A stretch of DNA of 54,365 nucleotides from Mesorhizobium sp. (GCA_022833215.1 JAIPUZ010000008.1:1-54365), one strand, 5' to 3'. Positions 8,192 through 16,206 are shown, counted from the first letter of the stretch. Program-made: numbers and translations. Notes: generated from the letters alone by a model not told the origin.

Positions 8192-8276
8192 GCGGATGTG
8201 GCGGAATTGGTAGACGCCCCGGATTTAGGTTCCGGTGCCGAAAGGCGTGGGGGTTCGAGTCCCTTCATCCGCACCA
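8192..8276 (+). tRNA. tRNA-Leu (anticodon TAG)
   Basis: An 85-nt class II tRNA with acceptor GCGGATG/CATCCGC, discriminator A and encoded CCA. The anticodon stem CCGGA/TCCGG encloses loop TTTAGGT, giving TAG, which reads CUA-type leucine codons. The T arm has GTTCGAGTC. Confidence 0.97.
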
Positions 8277-8337
8277 CCCAATCCGGGTCTCTATAAAGCT
8301 TTTTCTGGCCGGCCCGAGCGAAAAGCGGGCAACGGAG

Positions 8338-8925
8338 CTAATAAAGCGGCTCCTGGAAAAGAACCTGGTCGCCGTCCATCAGCGCCTTGACCTGAGCGTT
8401 TCCTGAAGCAGGCACCGCCACCCTCACGCCGAACGCACGCACGCGCATATCCCGCTCGATGGCGCGCCCTTCCCCTTCGGGCAGATAAAAGCGTTCGATG
8501 CCATAGGTAACCCGCACATCCTCCCCGATGTAGGCAAGATTCAACGGCGGAATCTGACCGGCGATCTCGATTTCGTCGGTGCCGGTCGCGCCAGCCGGTG
8601 GATTCCTGATCCATGCACTCCTGGCACGCCAGTAGCCATCCTCGTCCCGGCCGAGGCGCACGGTGATTTTGCCGGCCGTGTCCAGCCTGTCACCAACTTC
8701 GCCGATGTCGGAAATGATCGTGAGCGGGATGCGGGATATTTCATAGTTCAGGATCACGTAATCGCCGCGCAACAGGTCCCGCGGATCGACCGGCTCCACT
8801 TTCAGCAGCACCTCGCGGCCATCGCGCAGCACGGCAGCCCTGCCGACGATCATCCAGCCCAGAAATCCGGTCTGAACAAGCGCCAGCAAAAGCGCGGAGA
8901 GAACGAGTTTCCTGCCTTTGCTCAT
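8338..8925 (-). CDS. GDYXXLXY-domain membrane-anchored protein
   Basis: The 195-aa protein has one N-terminal membrane segment (about 7-28, LVLSALLLALVQTGFLGWMI) and an extracytoplasmic part. The name-giving motif GDYVILNY is at 54-61, after VEPVDPRDLLR. The second half is beta-rich (VRVTYGIERFYLPEGEGRAI). Function is unknown. The family nearly always accompanies a DUF2157 membrane protein, as here: the start ATG overlaps the stop of the DUF2157 gene (ATGA, 8922-8925), so translation is coupled. Confidence 0.85.
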   Translation of the reverse strand: MSKGRKLVLSALLLALVQTGFLGWMIVGRAAVLRDGREVLLKVEPVDPRDLLRGDYVILNYEISRIPLTIISDIGEVGDRLDTAGKITVRLGRDEDGYWRARSAWIRNPPAGATGTDEIEIAGQIPPLNLAYIGEDVRVTYGIERFYLPEGEGRAIERDMRVRAFGVRVAVPASGNAQVKALMDGDQVLFQEPLY

Positions 8926-10043
8926 GCCTTGCCTCCTTCGGCCTGCGGGGCATCGCTGCCGAGACGGCGCTCAAGCCGGATGATCAGCAGGGCAAGAAAC
9001 CCCACCAGAACGGCGGCAAATACGAAGAAGCCCGCCGTTCCCATCATCGTGCCCATGGTTATCGCATAGATCAGACAGAGTTCGATGGCGAAGGCCAGAT
9101 AGGCGATCCAGCGCAACCCCCGGCTTTCGCGCCCCTGCAGCACGAGCGCGGCCACGATACCGGCCAGTGTCACCGCCGCGGCAACGGGAAAGCCGCCATC
9201 GCCCTCGACATCGATCTGGATCAGCATCATCGCAACCAGAAAGCCGATCAGGGCATGAATCGGCAGGCGTCGGTTGATGCGGACCAGGTTGTCCACCTCC
9301 GCCGGCATGATATGCGCAACGGCAAAGAGACACGCCGACACGCCCGCCATCATGAATGCTATCTCGAAGGTGTCGCCATCGACTGCATGCCATGTCGCAT
9401 AGGCTATGAGAGAAAGCAGGATGAGATGGCGCGTCGCCTGGCTGCGCGTCCAGCAGGATATGCCGAACAGGACCGCCGCCACAGGCAAGAACAGCGCCGG
9501 AGAATCGACTCTGAAAGAGGCGATCAGGCCACCTGTCAGGGCGGCCGCAAGCCAGACATCGGCAATACCCGTCGCCGCGACGGTGAGCGGCCCGGAGCGC
9601 AGCACGAGGGCTGCAAGCGCAGTCGCCGCGCACCATGTCAGAATGGCGGCGGATTCGTCTCCGCTCATATGATACATTTGCCCGATCAGGGCGAGAGAAG
9701 CACCGAAAGCTGCGGCAGCCACGATCCAGAGCGCTTCACCGATGGCGACGTGCCCCCTGAGCCTGGCGAATGCGCCGCCGACATAACCGCCGAAGATAAG
9801 AGCGAACAGCGCCGCGACGCGGGCCAGTCGCGGGAAAGCTTCCCAGTTCGCGGCGATGAATATGAGGATCCCGGCGCCAAACAGCAGCGCCGCCATCATT
9901 GCAAGCACGGCACCCGGACCAAACGACTTCCGGTCGCGCCGTTCAGCATCGAGAACCAGCTTTTCCGCCGTGGAGCGGTCGATCAGGCCCGATGAAACCC
10001 AGCGCTCAACGTCCTGCCTGAGCTGCACTACGTAGCGCGCCAT
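8922..10043 (-). CDS. DUF2157 multipass membrane protein
   Basis: The N-terminal cytoplasmic segment VERWVSSGLIDRSTAEKL (about 10-35) is the DUF2157 hallmark. It is followed by roughly ten hydrophobic helices to residue about 355 and a short polar tail. Biochemical role is unknown. It is cotranscribed with the downstream GDYXXLXY gene, suggesting a two-part envelope complex. ATG at 10043 (MARYVVQL) is preferred because GGA lies about 9 bases upstream. An ATG two codons earlier (10049) overlaps that spacing. Confidence 0.85.
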   Translation of the reverse strand: MARYVVQLRQDVERWVSSGLIDRSTAEKLVLDAERRDRKSFGPGAVLAMMAALLFGAGILIFIAANWEAFPRLARVAALFALIFGGYVGGAFARLRGHVAIGEALWIVAAAAFGASLALIGQMYHMSGDESAAILTWCAATALAALVLRSGPLTVAATGIADVWLAAALTGGLIASFRVDSPALFLPVAAVLFGISCWTRSQATRHLILLSLIAYATWHAVDGDTFEIAFMMAGVSACLFAVAHIMPAEVDNLVRINRRLPIHALIGFLVAMMLIQIDVEGDGGFPVAAAVTLAGIVAALVLQGRESRGLRWIAYLAFAIELCLIYAITMGTMMGTAGFFVFAAVLVGFLALLIIRLERRLGSDAPQAEGGKA

Positions 10044-10157
10044 ATGCATTTTCCATTAAATCAGTAGATTTACCAATCCACATTTCCAAACTGTTGGCAA
10101 AGCGCCGTTTTTCGAATTTGGCCTTTTTATGTCGCAGGTGTGAAAGGGGTGCGATAT

Positions 10158-10175
10158 TGCATTGCACAAAATGCA
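10158..10175. promoter_or_regulatory. Inverted repeat upstream of the DUF1127 genes
   Basis: TGCATT (10158-10163) and AATGCA (10170-10175) form an 18-bp dyad with a 6-base spacer, 23 bases upstream of the putative -35. It may be a regulator-binding site. No specific regulator can be named. Confidence 0.3.
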
Positions 10176-10197
10176 TTGCTGCCATGCGAGTTCTGCG

Positions 10198-10226
10198 CTT
10201 TCAAAGCCGGGCGTATCCTCCTATCT
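10198..10226 (+). promoter_or_regulatory. Possible heat-shock sigma (RpoH-type) promoter of the DUF1127/sRNA operon
   Basis: CCTATCT at 10220-10226 followed by AGG matches the alphaproteobacterial RpoH -10 pattern CYTATnTnnG. Sixteen bases upstream CTTTCA (10198-10203) is an imperfect -35 (CTTGAA expected). The predicted start would give a leader of about 45-50 bases before the first DUF1127 ATG. RpoH control is established for the comparable Rhodobacter locus. For this sequence it is inference. Confidence 0.4.
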
Positions 10227-10279
10227 AGGCTGCGTACGAAGACGACAGAAACCGCAAGAACAATAAGACGAGCAAGACC

Positions 10280-10420
10280 ATGAACCTGATCCGCAACTAT
10301 CGCAACTGGCGCCGTTATCGGGAAACCGTTTCCGAGCTGAGCCGCCTGAGCAACCGTGAACTGAATGACCTCGGCATCAGCCGCAGCGACATTCATTTCG
10401 TAGCCCGCAAGTCGGTCTGA
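10280..10420 (+). CDS. DUF1127 small arginine-rich protein, copy 1
   Basis: A 46-aa protein starting MNLIRNYRNWRRYRETVSEL and continuing to LNDLGISRSDIHFVARKSV. The W-R-x-Y-R-x-T-x-x-E-L core and the DLGISR-x-D-I end define DUF1127. Members are small, basic helical proteins. CcaF1 of Rhodobacter binds RNA and affects sRNA maturation, and others influence phosphate and carbon metabolism. GACGAGCAAGACC precedes ATG 10280 with only a weak ribosome site. A paralogue starts 47 bases downstream and the hairpin array follows on the same strand. Confidence 0.93.
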   Translation: MNLIRNYRNWRRYRETVSELSRLSNRELNDLGISRSDIHFVARKSV

Positions 10421-10467
10421 CCCTTCGGGGTGGCCATCACCCCGAACAGTTTCGCTGGTAAAAGACG

Positions 10468-10608
10468 ATGAACCTGATCCGCAGCTACCGCAATTGGCGT
10501 TCTTACCGCAAGACGGTCAATGAGCTGGGTCGCTTGTCCAGCCGCCAGCTTGATGATGTCGGAATTTCGCGCTTCGAGATCGAACAGATCGTGCGCAAGT
10601 CATTCTGA
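10468..10608 (+). CDS. DUF1127 small arginine-rich protein, copy 2
   Basis: This copy is also 46 aa and clearly a tandem paralogue of the previous gene: MNLIRSYRNWRSYRKTVNEL, then LDDVGISRFEIEQIVRKSF. Both share the first residues MNLIR-x-YRNWR-x-YR. The C-terminal halves diverge, so the pair is an old duplication or under different selection. It ends only 11 bases before the first stem of the CCUCCUCCC hairpin array, so the non-coding units probably come from the 3' part of the same transcript. Confidence 0.93.
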   Translation: MNLIRSYRNWRSYRKTVNELGRLSSRQLDDVGISRFEIEQIVRKSF

Positions 10609-10619
10609 CAACGGAATTT

Positions 10620-10733
10620 CATCGGAGCGACCTCCTCCCCGCTTCGATGGATAGGATCAGCCGCTCCTCCTCCCAATTGGCTGATCACCCTAACGGCGCC
10701 CGCCGGAACCTCCTCCCCCGGCGGGCGCTGTTA
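10620..10733 (+). ncRNA. CCUCCUCCC-hairpin small RNA, unit 1 (cuckoo/CcsR-like)
   Basis: Three consecutive hairpins can be drawn by hand. H1 (10620-10649): 9-bp stem, one G-U, loop GACCTCCTCCCC. H2 (10655-10686): stem GATCAGCC/GGCTGATC, loop containing CTCCTCCTCCC. H3 (10691-10733): 16-bp stem with one G-U, loop AACCTCCTCCC. Each loop is complementary to the GGAGG Shine-Dalgarno core. The layout downstream of a DUF1127 gene matches CcsR1-4 of Rhodobacter sphaeroides and the alphaproteobacterial cuckoo RNA family. Strand is inferred from the operon and from loop complementarity. No T-run follows H3, so processing rather than termination may define the 3' end. Confidence 0.82.
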
Positions 10734-10765
10734 AGAAAAATTCAGCTCCCTTTGGAGCAGCCAGT

Positions 10766-10880
10766 TTCGCCGAAGCCGACCTCCTCCCCGGCAACGGCGA
10801 ACGGTCGATCTCCTCCTCCTCCCAGGATCGACCACCTTAACGACACCCGCCGGACCTCCTCCCCCGGCGGGTGTTGTCGT
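10766..10880 (+). ncRNA. CCUCCUCCC-hairpin small RNA, unit 2 (cuckoo/CcsR-like)
   Basis: The second unit repeats the three-hairpin order. H4 (10766-10801): 7-bp stem, AA/AA internal loop, 4-bp stem, loop ACCTCCTCCC. H5 (10803-10833): stem GGTCGATC/GATCGACC, loop TCCTCCTCCTCCCAG. H6 (10840-10877): stem of about 14 bp, loop ACCTCCTCCC. H6 keeps the CCCGCCGG core of H3 but has A-T pairs at two positions where H3 has G-C, a compensatory change. A 32-base linker containing a small GCTCC-CTTT-GGAGC hairpin separates the units. No clear U-tract follows, and trmFO begins within 70 bases. Confidence 0.82.
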
Positions 10881-10946
10881 TTGCGGGAAAGTCGTGGCGT
10901 CCGGCCACGCATTGCATTCCACATCCCGAAGGATTAAGTGCGCGGC

Positions 10947-12356
10947 ATGAGCATCAAGCCCGTTCACATCGTCGGCGGCGGTCTCGCCGGTTCCGAAGCT
11001 GCATGGCAGACCGCGCAGGCCGGGGTCCCTGTCATTCTCCACGAAATGCGTCCCGTGCGCGGCACGGAAGCCCACAAGACCGAAGGGCTGGCCGAACTGG
11101 TCTGCTCCAATTCGTTTCGCTCGGATGATGCCGAAACCAACGCTGTCGGGCTGCTTCACGCCGAAATGCGGCTGGCGGGATCGCTCATCATGCAATCGGG
11201 CGACGCACATCAGGTGCCGGCGGGCGGAGCCCTAGCCGTCGATCGCGACGGATTCTCGCAGGCGGTGACGGCAAGGCTGGAGTCGCATCCGCTCATCACC
11301 ATCGTGCGTGAGGAGATGGCGTCGCTGCCGCCGGACGAGTGGGATCAGGCGATCATCGCCACCGGTCCGCTGACCGCGCCCGACCTTGCCGCTGCCATTG
11401 CCGCAAGGACCGGTGCCGATGCGCTGGCCTTTTTCGATGCCATCGCGCCGATAGTTCATTTCGATACCATCGATATGAACGTCGCCTGGTTCCAGTCCCG
11501 TTACGACAAGGTCGGTCCCGGTGGAACGGGCAAGGACTACATCAACTGCCCGATGGACAAGGCGCAATACGACGCTTTCATCGAAGCGCTTCTCGCGGGC
11601 GACAAAACCGAATTCAGGGAGTGGGAAGGCACGCCCTATTTCGACGGCTGCCTGCCGATCGAAGTGATGGCAGAACGTGGCCCGGAAACGCTCCGTCATG
11701 GGCCGATGAAGCCGATGGGGCTTACCAATGCCCACAATCCGACCGTTAAACCCTATGCCGTGGTGCAGTTGCGGCAGGACAATGCGTTGGGCACGCTCTA
11801 CAATATGGTCGGCTTCCAGACGAAACTGAAATATGCCGATCAGGTCCGGATCTTCCGCACCATTCCGGGGCTGGAGAATGCCGATTTTGCACGGCTTGGC
11901 GGGTTGCACCGCAACACCTACATCAATTCGCCGCAACTGCTGGACGGCACCTTGCAACTCAGGGCGCGCCCCGGGCTTCGCTTTGCCGGCCAGATCACCG
12001 GCTGCGAGGGTTATGTCGAAAGCGCCGCCATCGGCCTTCTTGCCGGGCGGTTCGCCGCCGCCGCGCGCCTCGGCCTACCGCTTTCCGCGCCCCCGCTCAC
12101 CACCGCCTTCGGCGCGCTGCTCAACCACATCACCGGCGGCCATATCGTTTCGGACGATGAACCCGGAAAACGCTCCTTCCAGCCGATGAACATCAACTTC
12201 GGTCTGTTCCCTCCGGTGGAAGCGCCCAAAGTGGAAGGCAAGCGGCTGCGCGGCAAGGAAAAGACCCTTGCCAGGAAAAGGGCTATGACGGCGCGCGCCC
12301 TTCAGGACTGCTCGGCATGGCTGGGGGCGACCGGAGACATCCGGGCAGCCGAATAG
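10947..12356 (+). CDS. trmFO: Methylenetetrahydrofolate-tRNA-(uracil-5-)-methyltransferase TrmFO
   Basis: This is a folate- and FAD-dependent enzyme forming m5U54 (ribothymidine) in the T loop of tRNA. FAD motif [15 protein letters not shown] lies at the N terminus. [19 protein letters not shown] and [14 protein letters not shown] (carrying the catalytic cysteine) are diagnostic, and VYVESAA-type and GGHI segments close the protein. Length is 469 aa, normal for the family. AAGGA at 10929-10933 is 13 bases before ATG 10947 and 4 before a GTG at 10938, so a three-codon longer product is possible. It lies directly downstream of the hairpin array. Confidence 0.96.
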   Translation: MSIKPVHIVGGGLAGSEAAWQTAQAGVPVILHEMRPVRGTEAHKTEGLAELVCSNSFRSDDAETNAVGLLHAEMRLAGSLIMQSGDAHQVPAGGALAVDRDGFSQAVTARLESHPLITIVREEMASLPPDEWDQAIIATGPLTAPDLAAAIAARTGADALAFFDAIAPIVHFDTIDMNVAWFQSRYDKVGPGGTGKDYINCPMDKAQYDAFIEALLAGDKTEFREWEGTPYFDGCLPIEVMAERGPETLRHGPMKPMGLTNAHNPTVKPYAVVQLRQDNALGTLYNMVGFQTKLKYADQVRIFRTIPGLENADFARLGGLHRNTYINSPQLLDGTLQLRARPGLRFAGQITGCEGYVESAAIGLLAGRFAAAARLGLPLSAPPLTTAFGALLNHITGGHIVSDDEPGKRSFQPMNINFGLFPPVEAPKVEGKRLRGKEKTLARKRAMTARALQDCSAWLGATGDIRAAE

Positions 12357-12359
12357 GCT

Positions 12360-13205
12360 CTACCGCCATCCTCTGGCGGCATGGCGCCACAAAAGCCAGT
12401 GCCGGTGAAAATGCGAAAGCGCAATCTTTCCGTCCAGAACATCCTGCGGCCGCCCTTCCATGCGCCGCAGCGTCGCCGCGGTCAAAGCCAGCGGCAGGAA
12501 TGCGGGGCGCAGCGAGACCGGCAGTGAGGGCGCTCCTTTCCGGAAAGCCAGAAGATGCTCTCTCGCAAGGGCGATCATCGCTGCCACGGCCCGCAACGCG
12601 CCTTCCCTGTCCTGTCCTTTGACAAGATCCTGCGGCGAAGTACCGACAGCCTGAAGAAGATCGGCCGGGACATAGCATTGCCCCCTTGCCCGGTGCAGCG
12701 GCAGCAGCAGCAACAGGCCCGTCATTGCCTGAGCGCAGCCGGCATGACCCGCAATCTCCGAAAACCGCTGTGCCGCCCCTGGATCAAGTATCATCGCCGC
12801 AAGCTGGATGATGGCGCTGGCTGTTTCGCCGCAATAACCTTCGAGATCGGTGCGCGAAGGCATCGGATCGTCATAGAGGTCGAAAATACGGGCTTCCAGA
12901 TAGTTCCCGAAGGCCGGAAGCGGCAGATGAAACTGCGCGATGGCCGCGCGCAGGGCGTCGGCGACGGGCTGACCCGTTTCCGCCGAATCGTAAGGCGCGC
13001 TGAGCGTGTCCCGCCACCACTGCAACCTCACCTCTCCCGGCAGGGCCTCCCGGATACGGTCGCGCACGCCTGCGATTTCCGCGTTGAACGCATAAAGCGC
13101 GAGAAGCGCATCGCGCTTTCCCGGCGGGGCATAAAGCGCGGCGAGGTAACGGTCATGATCGGCCTCGCGCACGGCCTGCATGACCAGGGGCGATGCGCTG
13201 GCCAT
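12360..13205 (-). CDS. Squalene/phytoene synthase-family protein, NDUFAF6-like
   Basis: The 281-aa protein has the all-helical squalene/phytoene synthase fold but the sequence pattern of the complex I assembly factor NDUFAF6 group: APPGKRDALLALYAFNAEIA, then VRDRIREALPGEVRLQWWRD and the later YCGETASAIIQLA. The canonical Asp-rich substrate motifs of true squalene synthases are not obvious, so isoprenoid synthesis is unlikely. A chaperone-like role toward complex I is inferred from the mitochondrial homologue. It is last in the yajC-secDF-Mth938 operon and ends 3 bases from the trmFO stop (convergent). Confidence 0.85.
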   Translation of the reverse strand: MASASPLVMQAVREADHDRYLAALYAPPGKRDALLALYAFNAEIAGVRDRIREALPGEVRLQWWRDTLSAPYDSAETGQPVADALRAAIAQFHLPLPAFGNYLEARIFDLYDDPMPSRTDLEGYCGETASAIIQLAAMILDPGAAQRFSEIAGHAGCAQAMTGLLLLLPLHRARGQCYVPADLLQAVGTSPQDLVKGQDREGALRAVAAMIALAREHLLAFRKGAPSLPVSLRPAFLPLALTAATLRRMEGRPQDVLDGKIALSHFHRHWLLWRHAARGWR

Positions 13206-13209
13206 GAAA

Positions 13210-13599
13210 TCAGTCGACGGCGATCAGTGCGGCGGCGACGGCGCGATCATCTGCGAGCAGAACGTTGTAGGTGCGCACGGCCGCCCCGGTCGACATGGGA
13301 TCGGAGGCGATTCCGGCCTCCTTGAGAACTGAGCGCAGGTCTTTGGGTACAGGTCTCAGGTCGACACCCGTGCCCACCAGAAAGATCTCGATCTCCGCCG
13401 CCTCGGCAAGCACGCTATTGAAATCGTCGGCGCTCAGCCTCTCCCGATCCGCCGGCTCCCAGCCGTATATGCCGGAAGGAAGGCACAGGATCGACCCCTT
13501 GTGCGACATCTCCGCGAAGCGAAACCCGCCGTTTCCGTACGCCTCGATGGGCGCACGGCCGGGGAAATGCGCCTCGCGCATGACGATACCCTGTCCCAT
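13210..13599 (-). CDS. Mth938-like domain protein, NDUFAF3 homologue
   Basis: The protein (129 aa from this start) belongs to the Mth938/DUF498 family that includes the complex I assembly factor NDUFAF3. Typical segments are HFPGRAPIEAYGNGGFRFAE, MSHKGSILCLPSGIYGW and IEIFLVGTGVDLRPVPKDLR. It lies between secDF and the NDUFAF6-like gene, 4 bases from the latter, so two assembly-factor homologues are co-expressed. Start is ambiguous: ATG 13599 (MGQGIV) or ATG 13581 (MREAHF, preceded by ACAGGG). A GTG at 13635 also keeps the frame open. Confidence 0.85.
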   Translation of the reverse strand: MGQGIVMREAHFPGRAPIEAYGNGGFRFAEMSHKGSILCLPSGIYGWEPADRERLSADDFNSVLAEAAEIEIFLVGTGVDLRPVPKDLRSVLKEAGIASDPMSTGAAVRTYNVLLADDRAVAAALIAVD

Positions 13600-13638
13600 T
13601 CGTGAACAGTACCCGCTCTCTTGCTCCGTCGCCACAGG

Positions 13639-16206
13639 CTAGCTGCCAGAGGCCGGAGCCACCGTGGACGATGCGCCGCTCTTCCTGGTTCCATCCTCTT
13701 TTTCAAAGGTCTCCGACCGCAGCTTGAACAGAATAAGCATCGGGCCGGCGATGAACACCGAAGAGTAGCTGCCGACGAACACACCGATGATGATCGCGAA
13801 CACGAAGGACGAGATCACTTCGCCGCCATAGAGGTAGAGAGCGGCGAGAGCCAGAAGCACCGTCAGACCTGTCAGGATCGTGCGCGACAGCGTGTGGTTG
13901 AGCGCCAGATTGATAATCTCCTCAATCGGCATTTTCTTGTATTTGCGTAACATTTCCCGGATCCGGTCATAGATCACGACCGTATCGTTGATCGAATAGC
14001 CGACCACCGTAAGGATTGCCGCAATGGAGGACAGATTGAACTCCAGCCCGAAGAACACGTAGATACCCACGATGACGATCACGTCATGAGCTGTGGAGAC
14101 GACGGCTCCGATGCCGAACTGCCATTCGAAGCGGAACCAGATGTAGACCAGCAAGGCCATCATCGAGACGAGGACGCCGATGGTGCCGGTCCACGCCAGT
14201 TCGCTTGAAACGGTCGGGCCGACCGTCTCGACGCGACGGAAATCGTAGTCTTCGGCGAACTCGCCCTTGATCTTCTCCACGGCGGACTGCTCGGCATTGT
14301 CGCCGGCATCCTGCGCCGCGACACGAACCATCAGTTCGCCTTCGCTACCGAACTCCTGAACCTGGACATCGCCGAGATTAAGCTGCTCGAGGCGTGAGCG
14401 CACGTCGGCGGCATCCGCCTGATGGGACTTCGCCTGTATCTCGATCATCGACCCGCCCTTGAAGTCGACGCCGTAGTTGAAGTCCTTGACGAACATCATG
14501 CCGATGATGGCGATGGATACAATGCCCGACAGCGCGAAAGCCCAGTTGCGGAGCTTCATGAAGGGCAGAGACGGCTCCAGCGGCAGGTAGTGCACCAGCC
14601 CCTTGGGGAACTCGGTGGGCTTGGAACGCTTGATCCAGAAGGCAACCATCCAGCGCGTCAGCGTGAAAGCCGTGAAGACGGTGGTGATGATACCGATGCC
14701 GAGCGTCACGGCAAAGCCGCGCACCGGGCCGGTGCCCACATAGAACAGGATCACCGCAACGATGAACGTGGTGAGGTTCGCGTCGACAACGGTGGCAAGC
14801 GCCTGCTTGAAGCCCTGATCGAAGGACTGGACGATCGATTTCCCATACGCACGCTCCTCACGTACGCGCTCGAAGATGATGATGTTGGAATCGACCGCCA
14901 TGCCCATCGTAAGAACGATACCGGCGATACCCGGCAAAGTGAGCGTCGAACCCATAACGGTGAGTATGGCGATCATCATGGCCACGTTGGCCGCAAGCGC
15001 CAGGTTGGCGATGAGGCCGAGCTTTCCATAGACCAGCAGCATGCAGCCGATCACCAGCACAGCGCCCACGATGGAGGCGAACTTGCCGGCACTGATGGAA
15101 TCCGCGCCGAGGCTCGGGCCGACGGTCCGCTCTTCCACGATCGTCATCGTGGCGGGCAGCGCGCCGGCGCGCAGCAGCACGGCAAGATCGTTGGCGCTCT
15201 GCGGCGTGAAGGAACCGGAAATCTGCCCCGAGCCTCCGAGGATCGGCTCGTTGATGCGCGGCGCCGAGATCACCTGATTGTCGAGGATGATGGCGAAAAG
15301 CTTGCCGGTATTCTGCTGGGTCGCCTGACCGAAGCGACCGGCGCCTTTCGAATCGAAGCGGAACGAGACGACCGGCTCGTTCGTGCGCTGGTCGAAAGTC
15401 GCCTGCGCATCGATAAGGTTTTCACCGGAAACGATCACCCTGTTCTCGATCAGGTACGGAACTGGCGGATCGTCGCGCGAGAACATGACGGTCGATCCGG
15501 CTGGTGGACGCCCTTCCATGGCTTCCTGAACCGGCACGGTCTGGTCGACCATCTGGAAGGTCAGCTTCGCGGTCTGGCCAAGGATGTCCTTGAGGCGCTG
15601 CGGGTCCTGCAGGCCCGGCACCTGTACAAGAACGCGGTCGTCGCCCTGCCGCTGGACGATCGGCTCTGTGGTGCCGAGTTCGTTGACGCGGCGCCCCACC
15701 ACCTCGATGGACTGGTTGAGGGCGGTTGCCGTGCGATACCTGATGCCTTCCTCGGTCATGGTGAAGCGGAGCAGGCCGGGCTCCGGCTCGTCCATCGCCA
15801 TTTCCGTAACGCTGCCCGTGCCGAACAATCCGGAAGAAACCGGCGTGGTCAGCGATTTCAGCGCCTCCCTGGCGGCAGCGATCTGGTTCGCATCGCGGAT
15901 GCGAACCTGTACGACCTTGCCGGTTCCCGAAAGCCCGGTGTAACCGATGCGTGTATCGCGAAGCTGCGTTCTGATCTCGTCGCGCGCGCTTTCAAGCTGT
16001 GCCTTGATCAGATCGTTGGTGTCGATCTTGAGCAGGATGTGCGATCCACCCTGCAGATCGAGCCCCAACGTCATCTGCCGGGTGGGAAACCAGTTCGGCA
16101 GAGACGACATCAGCGACTGCGGATAGATGTTGGGCAGGGAGAACAGCACGCCCAGCAGGACGACGGCCCAGATAGAAAACGTCTTCCAGCGCGAGAAATA
16201 AAGCAT
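13639..16206 (-). CDS. secDF: Protein translocase SecD-SecF fusion
   Basis: SecD and SecF are one polypeptide of about 855 aa. They form the RND-type proton-driven subunit that pulls preproteins through SecYEG. The SecD half starts MLYFSRWKTFSIW with a first membrane helix, followed by the periplasmic P1 region with GLDLQGGSHILLKID. A five-helix block contains GMAVDSNIIIFERVREE. The SecF half starts near RNWAFALSGIVSIA with GVDFKGGSMIEI and the matching VGYSINDTVVIYDRIRE. Fusion is usual in Rhizobiales. An in-frame ATG at 16254 preceded by GGGGG could add 16 residues. I prefer 16206 by similarity to typical N termini. Confidence 0.96.
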   Translation of the reverse strand: MLYFSRWKTFSIWAVVLLGVLFSLPNIYPQSLMSSLPNWFPTRQMTLGLDLQGGSHILLKIDTNDLIKAQLESARDEIRTQLRDTRIGYTGLSGTGKVVQVRIRDANQIAAAREALKSLTTPVSSGLFGTGSVTEMAMDEPEPGLLRFTMTEEGIRYRTATALNQSIEVVGRRVNELGTTEPIVQRQGDDRVLVQVPGLQDPQRLKDILGQTAKLTFQMVDQTVPVQEAMEGRPPAGSTVMFSRDDPPVPYLIENRVIVSGENLIDAQATFDQRTNEPVVSFRFDSKGAGRFGQATQQNTGKLFAIILDNQVISAPRINEPILGGSGQISGSFTPQSANDLAVLLRAGALPATMTIVEERTVGPSLGADSISAGKFASIVGAVLVIGCMLLVYGKLGLIANLALAANVAMMIAILTVMGSTLTLPGIAGIVLTMGMAVDSNIIIFERVREERAYGKSIVQSFDQGFKQALATVVDANLTTFIVAVILFYVGTGPVRGFAVTLGIGIITTVFTAFTLTRWMVAFWIKRSKPTEFPKGLVHYLPLEPSLPFMKLRNWAFALSGIVSIAIIGMMFVKDFNYGVDFKGGSMIEIQAKSHQADAADVRSRLEQLNLGDVQVQEFGSEGELMVRVAAQDAGDNAEQSAVEKIKGEFAEDYDFRRVETVGPTVSSELAWTGTIGVLVSMMALLVYIWFRFEWQFGIGAVVSTAHDVIVIVGIYVFFGLEFNLSSIAAILTVVGYSINDTVVIYDRIREMLRKYKKMPIEEIINLALNHTLSRTILTGLTVLLALAALYLYGGEVISSFVFAIIIGVFVGSYSSVFIAGPMLILFKLRSETFEKEDGTRKSGASSTVAPASGS

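Noticed and set aside
10647-11210. Short open frames crossing the hairpin array on both strands
   Set aside because: Their translations are Pro/Ser/Arg-rich products of the C-rich hairpins, with no start signal. The structured-RNA explanation is much better.
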